From the NCBI RefSeq assembly GCF_029760915.1, contig NZ_CP121685.1, forward strand, positions 2,020,001-2,084,000: a DNA stretch of 64,000 nt, read 5' to 3'. The notes under the pieces are model-generated. The model did not search any database, was not told the origin of the DNA, and worked only from the letters and a program-made list of their open reading frames with translations. This document shows, in pieces, positions 1 through 9,293 of this stretch (the first letter of the stretch is position 1; every line of letters begins with the position of its first letter). The stretch is from Olleya sp. YS (GTDB taxonomy: Bacteria > Bacteroidota > Bacteroidia > Flavobacteriales > Flavobacteriaceae). The position numbers and the translations under genes are program-made.

Positions 1-538
1 CTAATGCAAAAGCGGATCGTTTAACTAAAATTCCTAAAAATAAACAGATTGAGAAAAAGCCTACTAATTTTACAAAAAAGGCTAGTAAATACTCAGTATC
101 TGAAAACACATGGTAGGCTTCAGTATTATCAGAAAATGACAACCCTAAAATTAATGTGATGATAAATACAAAAAGGGTTGATATTAATGCAAAAGCTGAA
201 ACTGTTACAAACTTTGAAGCGATAAACTCTTTTTTACTTAATCCATCTATTAAATTTTGTTTGATGGTTTTATTACTATATTCATTAGCCATCATAGATA
301 CAATGACTATGGCGAGGAAAAATTTTAATGTACCAGCAACATACGTATTAAAATGCCAGATGTATGGAAAATCAAAAATACCTTGATCTGCTAGATGAAA
401 TTTAACAGGTCCAATATCAAATTTTATAGCAGCAATTAGTGCTATTGAAGTTAATAAAATAAAATAGGCTAGTATTAATATTTTGCTAGATCTATTATTC
501 CAAAGTTTTATAAATTCTATATTTAAAAGTCGTAACAT
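1..538 (-). CDS. ABC-2 type transporter permease, partial (C-terminus outside window)
   Basis: This is the membrane subunit of an ABC exporter, encoded 21 bases downstream of its ATPase. The ATG at 538 starts an open frame that runs off the window edge, so 179 residues are visible. Hydrophobic segments lie at about residues 20-38, 67-83, 110-135 and 150-172. The N-terminus (MLRLLNIEFIKLWNN) is typical of ABC-2 permeases whose first helix follows a short basic cytoplasmic tail. The substrate cannot be inferred; BcrA-type pairs commonly export lipids, peptides or antibiotics. A small plus-strand frame inside it (156-386) is a shadow. Confidence 0.85.
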   Translation of the reverse strand, partial: MLRLLNIEFIKLWNNRSSKILILAYFILLTSIALIAAIKFDIGPVKFHLADQGIFDFPYIWHFNTYVAGTLKFFLAIVIVSMMANEYSNKTIKQNLIDGLSKKEFIASKFVTVSAFALISTLFVFIITLILGLSFSDNTEAYHVFSDTEYLLAFFVKLVGFFSICLFLGILVKRSAFAL

Positions 539-559
539 GATTGAAGTTTTTTTGGTGGA

Positions 560-1468
560 TTAGTTGGCGTCGTTTAGGTTGTCTGTAAGCTGAAGAAATT
601 GCTCTTCTAAACTTTCTTTTCTTAGTACTAAGTGGGATAAAATAATCCCATTATTTAGTAACTCTTTATTAAATGCAGATGCAGACATTGGAGCATCCAA
701 AAAGGCTGTTACTAATCCGTCTAAAACTTTGGTGTCTTTAATGTTTGGATGTGATGCTAGGTAGTTTATGAGTGCTTGATTGTCGTCACTTTTTAATTCA
801 AAAAAACCATTACTGGAAATCATTTGGTCCACTGGACCTTCATATAGTTTGTGACCTTTTCTTAACACTACAACGTGGGAGCATACTTTTTCTACTTCAT
901 CCAATAAATGTGAGGCTAGTAAAATAGTTGTGCCTTGACTAGCTATGTCTTTAATTAACGCTCTAATTTGATGAATCCCTTGAGGATCTAAACCATTTGT
1001 GGGTTCGTCTAATATTAAAATCTCTGGATCGTTTAGTAATGCAGATGCAATTGCCAAACGTTGTTTCATACCTAAAGAGAAGGTTTTAAACTTGCTGTTT
1101 TTTCTATCTAAAAGTCCAACTAGTTCTAGTTTTTCGTCAATTTTATCTTCACTTATGTCCTTAATTTTACAAACTAGTTTTAAGTTTTTGTAAGCAGACA
1201 TGTATGGATAAAAATTTGGGCGCTCTATAATAGCACCAACTTTTTTTAACGCATTGTGTGTAGAGGTTTGTCCATCAAACCAGTTAAAACTTCCACTAGT
1301 TTCGTTGACAACGTTTAATGTAATACCTAATGTGGTTGATTTACCGCTTCCGTTAGGTCCTAAGATACCATAAACATTGCCCTTTTGAATGGTGAAAGAT
1401 AAATTGTTAACAGCAGTCAGGCTGCCATATTTTTTAGTAAGATTACTAATGCTAAGAATAGTTTCCAA
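560..1468 (-). CDS. ABC transporter ATP-binding protein (BcrA/CcmA type)
   Basis: Cytoplasmic ATPase that powers the adjacent permease. Walker A is GPNGSGKST at residues 37-45, the signature SLGMKQ at 131-136, Walker B with the catalytic Glu (ILILDEP) at 150-156, and the switch His lies in ASHLLDEVE near 187. Length (302 aa) is normal for BcrA-type ATPases with a ~90-residue C-terminal extension. The motifs are all intact. Gene order ATPase then permease, with a 21-base gap, indicates one operon. It is not recognisably the gliding ATPase GldA. Confidence 0.93.
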   Translation of the reverse strand: METILSISNLTKKYGSLTAVNNLSFTIQKGNVYGILGPNGSGKSTTLGITLNVVNETSGSFNWFDGQTSTHNALKKVGAIIERPNFYPYMSAYKNLKLVCKIKDISEDKIDEKLELVGLLDRKNSKFKTFSLGMKQRLAIASALLNDPEILILDEPTNGLDPQGIHQIRALIKDIASQGTTILLASHLLDEVEKVCSHVVVLRKGHKLYEGPVDQMISSNGFFELKSDDNQALINYLASHPNIKDTKVLDGLVTAFLDAPMSASAFNKELLNNGIILSHLVLRKESLEEQFLQLTDNLNDAN

Positions 1469-1538
1469 GATGATTGGTTTTTTGATTGGTTTAAAAGTAA
1501 GACGATTATTATTGTTTTTTGTTACAATTAGAAATAAA

Positions 1539-1564
1539 AAAGCATCCTAATTACAGGATGCTTT
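1539..1564 (-). terminator. Rho-independent terminator
   Basis: A 10-bp stem (AAAGCATCCT / AGGATGCTTT) with a six-base loop follows the stop of the pRiA4b-like gene at 1587. On the minus strand it is followed by a T-rich stretch. It separates that gene from the ABC operon. Confidence 0.8.
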
Positions 1565-1586
1565 AATATAATTTTAGATGGATTGA

Positions 1587-2102
1587 TTAATTCCAATTTT
1601 CTTCAAAGTCTAGGTTATCATAATCGTCAATATCAAAATCGTCATCAAATTCATCAAAGCTATCATCACTATCTACTTCAAAAATTTTATCAGGTGCTTC
1701 AGTAGGTACTTGACCTTGCACATACATAAGATTTGGATAGTCTACGCCTTCAGCAGTGTCTACGATTTCTGCAAGCTCTACAAAAAAGGTCCACATGCTC
1801 ATAAAGTCATAGACATAAATTAGTTTAGTTTGTGCTTCATGTACAGTGTCAGAGATTGTTGTTTCATTCATCAATCTAACTTGATTTAAACCATCACTCA
1901 TATCAAACAAACTAATCTCTTCGCCTTGATTCCATTCGTCATCACTTAAATAAAACGATGCCATTTCTGTACCGTCAAATCCAAAACATTGTGTAATAAC
2001 GTTATGTAAATCTTCCATGGTATCGCTTTCGCGAATTTCAAAATCCCTGAAGATATCTTCTTCTGTATCGTTGTCTAGAATAACTCTAAATCTGTATATC
2101 AT
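1587..2102 (-). CDS. Plasmid pRiA4b ORF-3-like (IS1096 passenger TnpR-like) family protein
   Basis: A 171-aa soluble protein. The N-terminal half (IYRFRVILDN, then a DLHNVITQCFGFD-type segment, then FYLSDDEW) is the pattern of the plasmid pRiA4b ORF-3 family, which is widespread in Flavobacteria and usually named an IS1096 passenger TnpR-like protein. The C-terminal ~27 residues are almost entirely Asp, Glu, Asn and Phe. Function is unknown; the family name does not mean this copy is mobile, and no transposase lies nearby. It is followed by its own terminator and preceded by ctaA 39 bases upstream. Confidence 0.75.
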   Translation of the reverse strand: MIYRFRVILDNDTEEDIFRDFEIRESDTMEDLHNVITQCFGFDGTEMASFYLSDDEWNQGEEISLFDMSDGLNQVRLMNETTISDTVHEAQTKLIYVYDFMSMWTFFVELAEIVDTAEGVDYPNLMYVQGQVPTEAPDKIFEVDSDDSFDEFDDDFDIDDYDNLDFEENWN

Positions 2103-2141
2103 AACTTAAATATAAGGGTGTAAAGATACATTTTTTAAGGT

Positions 2142-3158
2142 TTATTTACTAAAACGATGTAAGGTAAATGTCATAGCTGTTAGCAATAAAAAGGCACCAA
2201 CTTGATGAACTACACCAAGCCATACAGGAACTTGTAATAGTAACGTAAAAACACCTAAAATAAATTGTAAAAACACCAGACCTAACATTAGGTTTAAGGC
2301 TTTTCTTTGATAATTGGTTTCGATATATTTTTTGCCTTTAAAATAAATTAAAAGGATAAAAGCAACCACAACATAAGCTAGTATTCTATGAACAAACTGA
2401 ACACCACTTTTACCTTCTGTTAAATTAGCAAAAAGAGTTTCTCTTTCTAAATATACACTTTCGTGAATAAATTTGCCTTCACTCATCATTGGCCAATGGT
2501 TATGTACCCAACCTGCATCTAAACCAGCAACAAAAGCACCGTAGATAATCTGAATGAGTAGTACTAGCATACCTAATCTGACTAAACGTTTAAATCTAGT
2601 ATTAACGATTTTGTTAAACGGAAACATCAAATCTAAAGCTACCCAAAATGTCGCTGCAAACGTTATAAATGCTGTTGTTAAGTGCATAGCTAGTCTGTAA
2701 TGACTAACATCTGGTCTATCTACCAATCCGCTTTTAACCATATACCAACCTAAAAACCCTTGCAAAGCACCTAAGCACATTAATATAATTGATTTTTTAA
2801 TGGTGGGTTTAGTGAGTTGTTTTGTGAATAGAAAGAACAAGAAAGGTATGAAAAATACCAAACCAATCACACGACCAATCACACGATGGATCCACTCCCA
2901 GAAATAAATACCTTTAAAGTCTTCTAAAGTAAAGTTGGTATTTAGTTTTTGGTATTCTGGATACTGTTTATATAAATCAAAAGCTTCCTGCCATTCTACT
3001 TCGTTCATAGGCGGAATGGTTCCAGAAATTAATTTGTAATTAGATATTGATAAACCAGAATGGGTTAATCTTGTAATTCCGCCAACAATAACCATTATAA
3101 AAATTAGTACGCAACCCGTTAATAGCCAATAAATGACTTTTTTGTTATCCTTTTTCAT
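2142..3158 (-). CDS. ctaA: Heme A synthase, COX15/CtaA family
   Basis: Integral inner-membrane enzyme that oxidises the C8 methyl of heme O to a formyl group, giving heme A for cytochrome c oxidases. The 338-aa protein has about eight membrane segments. Candidate heme-ligand histidines lie in RLTHSGLS near the N-terminus, WEWIHRVIGR, YRLAMHLT, QFVHRILAY and VVHQVGAF. The IPPMNEVEWQEAFDLYK loop after helix 1 is characteristic of the mitochondrial-like (type 2) COX15 group, which lacks the Bacillus Cys pair. It lies at the end of a tightly packed minus-strand run, 13 bases after the GNAT gene. Confidence 0.93.
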   Translation of the reverse strand: MKKDNKKVIYWLLTGCVLIFIMVIVGGITRLTHSGLSISNYKLISGTIPPMNEVEWQEAFDLYKQYPEYQKLNTNFTLEDFKGIYFWEWIHRVIGRVIGLVFFIPFLFFLFTKQLTKPTIKKSIILMCLGALQGFLGWYMVKSGLVDRPDVSHYRLAMHLTTAFITFAATFWVALDLMFPFNKIVNTRFKRLVRLGMLVLLIQIIYGAFVAGLDAGWVHNHWPMMSEGKFIHESVYLERETLFANLTEGKSGVQFVHRILAYVVVAFILLIYFKGKKYIETNYQRKALNLMLGLVFLQFILGVFTLLLQVPVWLGVVHQVGAFLLLTAMTFTLHRFSK

Positions 3159-3171
3159 TTTCTTTTTTCTT

Positions 3172-3621
3172 TTACAATTCTTTTTTAAAACAAAGACTAT
3201 TTTTTACACCTTTATATTGACCGTAATTGTCGATAATTAGATAATTACATTTTTTATAAAAATTTACAGCCTCAACTTGTCTTATGCCAGTTTCTAATAT
3301 GCAATTTTTATAACCTAAAGATTTTGCCCAATCTTCTAATGTTTTTAATATAGCCGAAGCAATACCTTGACTTCTAGTAGCTTCTGTAGTAAACATACGT
3401 TTGATTTCTACAGTATCCTCTTCATATGGTTTAAAAGCACCACAACCCACAGGAGTAGTATCTAAATAGGCTACAACAGTATATTTTATATTGTCTATAC
3501 TATTAAATTGGTTATAAAAATCATGCTCGTCACCATCGGTTACCTTTAAATAACTATCCAATTGCTTGACCAGATTAACAAAGTCTGGATTATTAGAATC
3601 TGTTTTAACTAGCTCTAACAT
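3172..3621 (-). CDS. GNAT family N-acetyltransferase
   Basis: A 149-aa single-domain GCN5-related acetyltransferase that uses acetyl-CoA. The pyrophosphate-binding signature is RSQGIASAILKTLEDWA at about residues 83-99, followed by the beta-strand NCILETG and a closing YKKCNYLII motif. Substrate is unknown. The gene begins 5 bases after the CCA-transferase stop, so it is probably cotranscribed with it. Confidence 0.88.
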   Translation of the reverse strand: MLELVKTDSNNPDFVNLVKQLDSYLKVTDGDEHDFYNQFNSIDNIKYTVVAYLDTTPVGCGAFKPYEEDTVEIKRMFTTEATRSQGIASAILKTLEDWAKSLGYKNCILETGIRQVEAVNFYKKCNYLIIDNYGQYKGVKNSLCFKKEL

Positions 3622-3626
3622 TATTT

Positions 3627-5042
3627 TTAACTTTTAGTTAAACCTAAAGCTTCACCTTTTTTTAGCATTAAATTATAAGCAGCTTCATGCTCGTTAGGTA
3701 TAATACCGTCTAAAATAGCTTCTTTAATAGCTTCTTTAATAATTCCAATTTCTTTTGAAGGTTTAAGATTAAAGGTTTTCATGATTTCTTCTCCAGAAAC
3801 TGGTGGTTGAAAATTACGTACATGATCTTTTTCTTCAACTTCAATTATTTTATCTCTAACAATTTTAAAATTGTTATGGTATTTTTCGAAACGTTTTGGA
3901 TTTTTGGTAGTGATATCTGCTTCACAAAGCGTCATTAAATCATCTACATAATCTCCAGCATCAAAAACCAATCTGCGCACAGCAGAGTCTGTAACTATAT
4001 CTTGTGCTAAAACGATAGGTCTAGAGCTCATAAACACGAGTTTTTGGACAAATTTCATTTTATCATTTAAAGGCATTTTTAAACGCTTAAATAAATGATA
4101 TACCATTTTAGAGCCTTCAAATTCATGTCCATGAAACGTCCAACCTACTTTTTTACTAAATCGTTTGGTTGGTGCTTTGCCAATATCGTGTAATAATGCT
4201 GCCCAACGTAGCCAAAGATTGTCTGTGTTTTTAGCGATATTATCTACCACTTCCAAGGTGTGGTAAAAGTTGTCCTTATGGGTTTGACCTTCGACTTCAT
4301 CTATCCCTTTAAGATTGGTCAATTCTGGTAAAAAATGTTTTAGTAATCCAGTTTTTTCTAATAATAATAATCCTTTGGATGGTATTGGACTCTCTAAGAT
4401 TTTGTTTAGCTCAACAACAATACGCTCTTTAGTAATAATCTTAATACGTTCGTTATTTCTAGATATAGCATTAAGCGATTCTTCTTCAATCACAAAATCC
4501 AGTTGTGTAGCAAACCGTATTGCTCTCATCATACGTAATGGATCGTCACTGTAAGTAATATCTGGATTTAGAGGAGTTCTAATAATCTTATTGTCTAAAT
4601 CCTGTATACCATTAAAAGGGTCTAATAAATATCCAAAATCAGTTTCGGATAAACTTAACGCTAATGCGTTGATGGTAAAGTCACGACGATTTTGATCGTC
4701 TTCTAAGGTTCCATTTTCTACTATTGGGTTTCGGCTATCTTCGTTGTAAGATTCTTTTCGTGCACCAACAAATTCAACTTCAATATCATTGTAACGCAAC
4801 ATAGCAGTACCATACGTTTTAAACACCTGTACTTTAGGTTGATTGGGTAATAGTTTTGCAACTGCTTTGGCAAGGTCAATTCCGCTTCCTACTGCAACAA
4901 TATCTATATCTTTAGCATCACCTCTATTTAATATGAAATCACGAACAAAACCACCAATAACATAGCTGTCTAAATTTAAGTTTTTAGAGGCTTGTGATAT
5001 GGTTTTGAATATTGGATGTTGTAAGGCTTGTTTGTAATTCAT
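3627..5042 (-). CDS. cca: CCA-adding tRNA nucleotidyltransferase with HD domain
   Basis: Adds or repairs the 3' CCA end of tRNAs. The N-terminal class II nucleotidyltransferase head has GGFVRDFIL (residues ~30-38) and the metal-binding [10 protein letters not shown] segment; [10 protein letters not shown] is the next conserved block. Residues ~280-290 (LLHDIGK) form an HD phosphohydrolase motif, so the 471-aa protein is the CCA-HD fusion common in Bacteroidota. Gap to tsaC is 8 bases. Whether the HD domain is active cannot be told here. Confidence 0.93.
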   Translation of the reverse strand: MNYKQALQHPIFKTISQASKNLNLDSYVIGGFVRDFILNRGDAKDIDIVAVGSGIDLAKAVAKLLPNQPKVQVFKTYGTAMLRYNDIEVEFVGARKESYNEDSRNPIVENGTLEDDQNRRDFTINALALSLSETDFGYLLDPFNGIQDLDNKIIRTPLNPDITYSDDPLRMMRAIRFATQLDFVIEEESLNAISRNNERIKIITKERIVVELNKILESPIPSKGLLLLEKTGLLKHFLPELTNLKGIDEVEGQTHKDNFYHTLEVVDNIAKNTDNLWLRWAALLHDIGKAPTKRFSKKVGWTFHGHEFEGSKMVYHLFKRLKMPLNDKMKFVQKLVFMSSRPIVLAQDIVTDSAVRRLVFDAGDYVDDLMTLCEADITTKNPKRFEKYHNNFKIVRDKIIEVEEKDHVRNFQPPVSGEEIMKTFNLKPSKEIGIIKEAIKEAILDGIIPNEHEAAYNLMLKKGEALGLTKS

Positions 5043-5050
5043 TTTTAAAT

Positions 5051-5611
5051 TTACTCACGAATAATTTTGACTTCACCACTATTAGATAATTTAATGATAG
5101 TTGATGGTTTTGCATTTTTATTTTCGCTTTGCAAATTTACGACATAATCCACACCTTTTAAAATAGCATCGTCTATTTCTTTAAAGGATTTTGGAGTAGG
5201 TTGACCAGCAATATTAGCTGAGGTAGATACAATGGGTTTACCAAAATATTTAATCAATTTTTGACAGAATTGGTGATCTGGAATACGAATAGCTAATGTG
5301 TTATCTTCTGCAACTAAATTTTCTGCAATTCCTGCTGGTGCATCATATATTACTGTAGTAGGTTGGACAGCAATATCTAATATGGTGTAGGCGATTTTTG
5401 GGACATTGTCTACATAACGTTCTAACATGCTGTAATTATTTACTAAGCAAATTAGCGCTTTAGAATCGTCTCTTTGTTTTAGTTGATACACTTTTCTGAC
5501 CGCATTGGCATTAGTCGCATCGCAACCAATACCCCAAACAGTATCTGTTGGATATAAGATTAGTCCACCTTGTTTTAAAACATCAAGTGCTTTTTCTATT
5601 TGAGATTGCAT
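5051..5611 (-). CDS. tsaC: L-threonylcarbamoyladenylate synthase (TsaC/Sua5/YrdC family)
   Basis: Makes threonylcarbamoyl-AMP from threonine, bicarbonate and ATP, the first step of t6A formation on tRNAs that read ANN codons. The 186-aa single YrdC domain has [13 protein letters not shown] near residue 20 and the [10 protein letters not shown] block near 145. It has no Sua5 C-terminal domain. Linkage to the CCA enzyme puts two tRNA-maturation functions next to each other, with an 8-base gap on each side. Confidence 0.92.
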   Translation of the reverse strand: MQSQIEKALDVLKQGGLILYPTDTVWGIGCDATNANAVRKVYQLKQRDDSKALICLVNNYSMLERYVDNVPKIAYTILDIAVQPTTVIYDAPAGIAENLVAEDNTLAIRIPDHQFCQKLIKYFGKPIVSTSANIAGQPTPKSFKEIDDAILKGVDYVVNLQSENKNAKPSTIIKLSNSGEVKIIRE

Positions 5612-5619
5612 AGCAGTTT

Positions 5620-6381
5620 TTATGGTATTCTCATTAGTGCTTTGTTGAAAAAAATAAGTGTGCCCTCTGTTGTTGTGTATAAAATGAAATCATCAAATTG
5701 ATTGATTGCATTAATAACAGTATAAGCACATTTAGTAATCATCCTATCGTGTGTCTCTATATAAATCACTTTTACTTTAGGAAGCCATGACTGGTAGTTA
5801 GATTCAAATAATTCTTTTTCTGAACCCTCAATATCTATTTTTAAAATGTCAACAGTATCCCATTGTTTTTGTTCCATAATTTGATCTATGGTAATGGATT
5901 CTATGTCATAGTCTTGATCTTTATTAACCTTTTTCATAACAAAGCTATTTGTAGCATTGTATGGATCTTCTACTTTAAAAAAGGAATGCTCGCTAAAAAG
6001 CCCTCTTTCCATAATATCTACACCTTCAAAACCTTTAAGGTTTTTAGCAATCATATTTATGTTTTCTTTATCAATTTCTAAAGCTACAATATTGGCTTCT
6101 GGATATTGAAACTTAAAAAACAAAGATGAAAACCCTGTGTTGGCACCAGCATCAATGATAGTTTTTGGTTCAAAAGTTAATATAACGTCATATATTTTTG
6201 AGACAAAAACTTCTTCAAACGTTTCAAAATCTTTAGTGTTTTTTCTAAAATAAAGGGTTCGTTTTCTTTTAGGTAAATACACTTCTTCTGTTTCGTTTTT
6301 TAAAGCTTTAAATAATTTAATCGCTTCCCAGAAAGAAAAATTTCCTTTTATAGTTTTTATAAGTTTTAATTGAGTTAGCAT
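5620..6381 (-). CDS. FkbM family methyltransferase
   Basis: A 253-aa SAM-dependent methyltransferase. The SAM loop is IDAGANTGFSSLF near residues 80-92, and DILKIDIEGSEKELFE around 180 is the characteristic FkbM motif. Enzymes of this family O-methylate sugars or natural products; next to a GT2 gene (3-base gap) and a large glycosyltransferase locus, glycan O-methylation is the likely role. That role is inference. Confidence 0.88.
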   Translation of the reverse strand: MLTQLKLIKTIKGNFSFWEAIKLFKALKNETEEVYLPKRKRTLYFRKNTKDFETFEEVFVSKIYDVILTFEPKTIIDAGANTGFSSLFFKFQYPEANIVALEIDKENINMIAKNLKGFEGVDIMERGLFSEHSFFKVEDPYNATNSFVMKKVNKDQDYDIESITIDQIMEQKQWDTVDILKIDIEGSEKELFESNYQSWLPKVKVIYIETHDRMITKCAYTVINAINQFDDFILYTTTEGTLIFFNKALMRIP

Positions 6382-6384
6382 ATG

Positions 6385-7293
6385 TTATTTTATGAAAGTG
6401 ATTTTTTGAGATTGTTTTAAGGAGTCACTTAATGGTGCGCCTCTAAGTATAGTGTTTAACATAAACCATTTTTTTGGTTTTATAATAAATGTCAAACAGT
6501 AATAATATTTTATAAATAAATATTTTAAATATGAATAATTTTTTTTAATCACATACATATGAGATATCAACCCTTCTTTACTAATTACTTTAGAAGTACC
6601 AGTACTAGCACCTTGATGATGCGTTATTTTTGCTTCAGGTACTAGATAGCTTTTATATCCAAGCTTTTGTAGTCTGTAACAAATATCCATTTCTTCAAAA
6701 TATAAAAAGATATTAGTGTCAAATCCACCAGCATTTGCGAAAACTTCCGTTTTAAAAAACATAAAGGCTCCGTTTACAAAGTTAACACTAACAGGATTGG
6801 TGTATTCTTGTTTACGTTTTGGATGTTGCTTCGGGAAATTTTTCTCTAAAAAACTACGTCCTAATATTAATTTTCGAATCCCTTTATTATGATCAAAAGA
6901 CACCACATGATTGCCCTTACCATCATAGTTTTGTGCAGTTGCAACACCAGCTTTTGGGAGTGCATCCATAAATTTTAGCAAAATAGATAAACAGTCATTT
7001 TTTAAAAATGCATCGTTATTTAAAAACAGTAGATACTTGCCATTTGCCAACTGTGCACCATGCATATTTCCACCTCCAAACCCAGTGTTTATGATGCTTC
7101 TGGTTAAGGACACGTTAGGCTTGTTTGGCATGTTTTCTTTTAAGTAATTATAGTCTTCACTAGTAGAGTTGTTGTCAACAACAATCACTTCAAAAGATAT
7201 AGATGCGTCAGTATATTCAAATACAGATGCAATACATTTTAATGTGTACTTTGAAGTATTATAGTTTATTATAATTACCGAAACGTCCTTCAT
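6385..7293 (-). CDS. Glycosyltransferase family 2 (rhamnosyltransferase-like)
   Basis: GT-A fold transferase. VSVIIINYNTSKYTLKCI forms the nucleotide-binding strand, FLNNDAF is the DXD-like position, and EEMDICYRLQKLGYKSY near residue 218 is the block seen in rhamnosyl- and galactofuranosyl-transferases. I start it at the ATG at 7293: a GTG two codons upstream (7299) overlaps a TACATTTG promoter box (7299-7306) and so would not be in the message. The sugar and acceptor are unknown. The gene leads the minus-strand run that ends with ctaA. Confidence 0.88.
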   Translation of the reverse strand: MKDVSVIIINYNTSKYTLKCIASVFEYTDASISFEVIVVDNNSTSEDYNYLKENMPNKPNVSLTRSIINTGFGGGNMHGAQLANGKYLLFLNNDAFLKNDCLSILLKFMDALPKAGVATAQNYDGKGNHVVSFDHNKGIRKLILGRSFLEKNFPKQHPKRKQEYTNPVSVNFVNGAFMFFKTEVFANAGGFDTNIFLYFEEMDICYRLQKLGYKSYLVPEAKITHHQGASTGTSKVISKEGLISHMYVIKKNYSYLKYLFIKYYYCLTFIIKPKKWFMLNTILRGAPLSDSLKQSQKITFIK

Positions 7294-7298
7294 GAGCA

Positions 7299-7306
7299 CA
7301 AATGTA
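7299..7306 (-). promoter_or_regulatory. Flavobacterial -7 promoter box
   Basis: TACATTTG on the minus strand matches the Bacteroidota TAnnTTTG -7 element and ends five bases before the ATG at 7293, implying an almost leaderless message. Confidence 0.5.
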
Positions 7307-7347
7307 AAGAAAGCTAGTATATTTTAAATCAAACTAAATAAATATTC

Positions 7348-7355
7348 TATTTTTG
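7348..7355 (+). promoter_or_regulatory. Flavobacterial -7 promoter box
   Basis: TATTTTTG matches TAnnTTTG, 36 bases upstream of the ATG at 7392. It supports that ATG over the in-frame TTG at 7353, which lies inside the box. No clear -33 TTG was seen. Confidence 0.45.
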
Positions 7356-7391
7356 TGCCACTTAAAAAGGTGGTTTTACATTAACAAAAAC

Positions 7392-8345
7392 ATGGGTAAA
7401 AGAAAAATTTTAATTGTTAGTCCAAGAGCATTTGGATACATAGATTACATGATAAATGCTTTAGAACAATATGATGACGTTGAGGTTAGTGTATTGTTTT
7501 TAGAGTATGCTGGTTACAGAAATAAAAAAGAAAAAGTAGTTAATTTTTTATCAAAAACTTTTACTGGTGTTAACTTAAAAAAGACCTATTACTTTTTAAA
7601 AACAGATGTCAAAAAATTAGGAAAACAAGACGAAGTTTTAATTATCAGACCAGATTTTTTATCCAATAGCTTTTTAAAGCTTATTAAAAAACATACTAAG
7701 GTTTTTAATGCTTTTTATTTTGATAGCGCACAACGTGTTTCTAGAAAGCAGGATATTATTCACTTTTTTGATAAAGTATACAGTTTTGATAAAGTAGATG
7801 TCGAAAAATATAATTTTGAATTTATTACTAATTACATTTTCGCTAGATCAGAAATCAATCCTAATCCTGAGTATTTATTTTTTAATATCTCTGGTAATGA
7901 TGATGATTACAGATTTACCCAATTAGAAAACCTAGGAAAGTATATAAAAAGTAAAGGCTGGACGCTTAAATTTTTGTCGTTCCATCCAAAAAAAGAAAAA
8001 GCAGGAAGAGGTATAATAGATGTGATTGATGAGATAATTTATGTAGATGAAGCAATTGATTTAATTAAAAAATCTAAAATTCTTGTCGAGCTACAGCGTA
8101 ATAACCAAATAGGATTATCCTTTAGGATTTTTGAATCCTTAGGTCTAAAAAAGAAACTGATAACCTCTAACACAGACGTTGTTAATTACGACTTTTACAA
8201 CCCGCAAAATATATTGGTTGTAGATCCAGACAATGTTGTTATACCAGACGATTTTGTAACCTCACCATATGTAGAAGTTCCAGAAGATATTTTAGAGAAA
8301 TATACCATTGAACATTGGGTTAAGCGTGTCTTTAATTTAAACTAA
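7392..8345 (+). CDS. CgeB/RfaS-like putative glycosyltransferase, first of a tandem pair
   Basis: A 317-aa cytoplasmic protein. It starts with a GT-B-like strand (KRKILIVSPRAFGY) and carries FDKVYSFDKVDVEKYNFEF then TNYIF around residues 130-160, and ISGNDDDYR later. These spacings resemble CgeB-type and LPS-core RfaS-type proteins, so a glycosyltransferase role is inferred rather than shown. The next gene is a paralog that begins 3 bases after its stop. The frame opens earlier with a TTG, but ATG 7392 is preferred because it follows the promoter box. Confidence 0.75.
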   Translation: MGKRKILIVSPRAFGYIDYMINALEQYDDVEVSVLFLEYAGYRNKKEKVVNFLSKTFTGVNLKKTYYFLKTDVKKLGKQDEVLIIRPDFLSNSFLKLIKKHTKVFNAFYFDSAQRVSRKQDIIHFFDKVYSFDKVDVEKYNFEFITNYIFARSEINPNPEYLFFNISGNDDDYRFTQLENLGKYIKSKGWTLKFLSFHPKKEKAGRGIIDVIDEIIYVDEAIDLIKKSKILVELQRNNQIGLSFRIFESLGLKKKLITSNTDVVNYDFYNPQNILVVDPDNVVIPDDFVTSPYVEVPEDILEKYTIEHWVKRVFNLN

Positions 8346-8348
8346 TAA

Positions 8349-9293
8349 ATGAAAAAAATACTTATTGTAGGTCCACCAAGTCTTGGTTATTTAACAAAAA
8401 TTGATCAACAATTAAACCTACGTGAAGGTGTACAGTCTGATATTGTTTTAATTGATAAATTTACTTTTAAGTATAAAAATTTTGGACATAAAATAGTTAA
8501 TTTTTTATCCAAAGTCTTTTTAGCTAAAAACTTAAAAAAGGAACACGTTAATACGGTAATTATTAATAAAATTAACCAACTAGGCCCTCAGGATTTAATT
8601 TTTATAATCAGACCAGATTTATTAAAGCCTAAAACTTTAAAGTATTTAAAAACCCAAACCAAGTCTTTACAAGCGTTTTACTACGATAGCACAAGACGTT
8701 TTCCTAAAAAAGTGGACATCATTCCGCTATTTGACAAAGTGTATAGCTATGATAGGTTAGACGTAGACAAGTATAACCTAGAATTTTTAACTAACTATAT
8801 ATTTGACGAAAGCGAAAACACTAATCATGAGCAACTATTTTTTAATATTTCTACTCATGATTATCGTTATGAGGCTATGGAGCGTTTAGCAAAATACATT
8901 CATGAAAAACAATGGAGTAAAGAAATATTAGTGTTGGGTCCAGACGATTTAGCATCAGAATACCTTACCATTATACATCAACAAATTCCTGTTGATGAGG
9001 TGGCTAAAAAAATTAATAAATCAAAAATTATAATTGAAATCCAACGCAAAGAGCAAGTCGGTTTATCTTTCAGAATTTTTGAAGCATTAGGACATCGTAA
9101 AAAGCTTATTACTACTAATGCAGATGTTGTTAACTACGATTTTTATCATCCTCAAAATATTTTGGTTATTGATGAAGATAATATAGAAATCCCTGAAGAC
9201 TTTGTTACTTCACCATACGTGCCAGTAGAGGATGAGATTTTAAACCAATATCGATTAAATTACTGGATTAATAAAGTGTTTGATTTACAATAA
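8349..9293 (+). CDS. CgeB/RfaS-like putative glycosyltransferase, second of a tandem pair
   Basis: 314 aa, colinear with its upstream neighbour over the whole length: shared blocks include KILIVG/SP, VNFLSKVF or TF, IIRPDLL/FL, FDKVYSYDRLDVDKYNLEF, TNYIF, GLSFRIFEALG and NYDFYHPQNILV. The pair clearly arose by tandem duplication and has since diverged. Spacing of 3 bases implies cotranscription. Its stop overlaps the end of the convergent GT4 gene by 9 bases. Substrate unknown. Confidence 0.75.
   Translation: MKKILIVGPPSLGYLTKIDQQLNLREGVQSDIVLIDKFTFKYKNFGHKIVNFLSKVFLAKNLKKEHVNTVIINKINQLGPQDLIFIIRPDLLKPKTLKYLKTQTKSLQAFYYDSTRRFPKKVDIIPLFDKVYSYDRLDVDKYNLEFLTNYIFDESENTNHEQLFFNISTHDYRYEAMERLAKYIHEKQWSKEILVLGPDDLASEYLTIIHQQIPVDEVAKKINKSKIIIEIQRKEQVGLSFRIFEALGHRKKLITTNADVVNYDFYHPQNILVIDEDNIEIPEDFVTSPYVPVEDEILNQYRLNYWINKVFDLQ

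Noticed and set aside
1587-2102. pRiA4b/IS1096-type protein as sign of a mobile element
   Set aside because: The family name is historical; no inverted repeats or transposase flank it.
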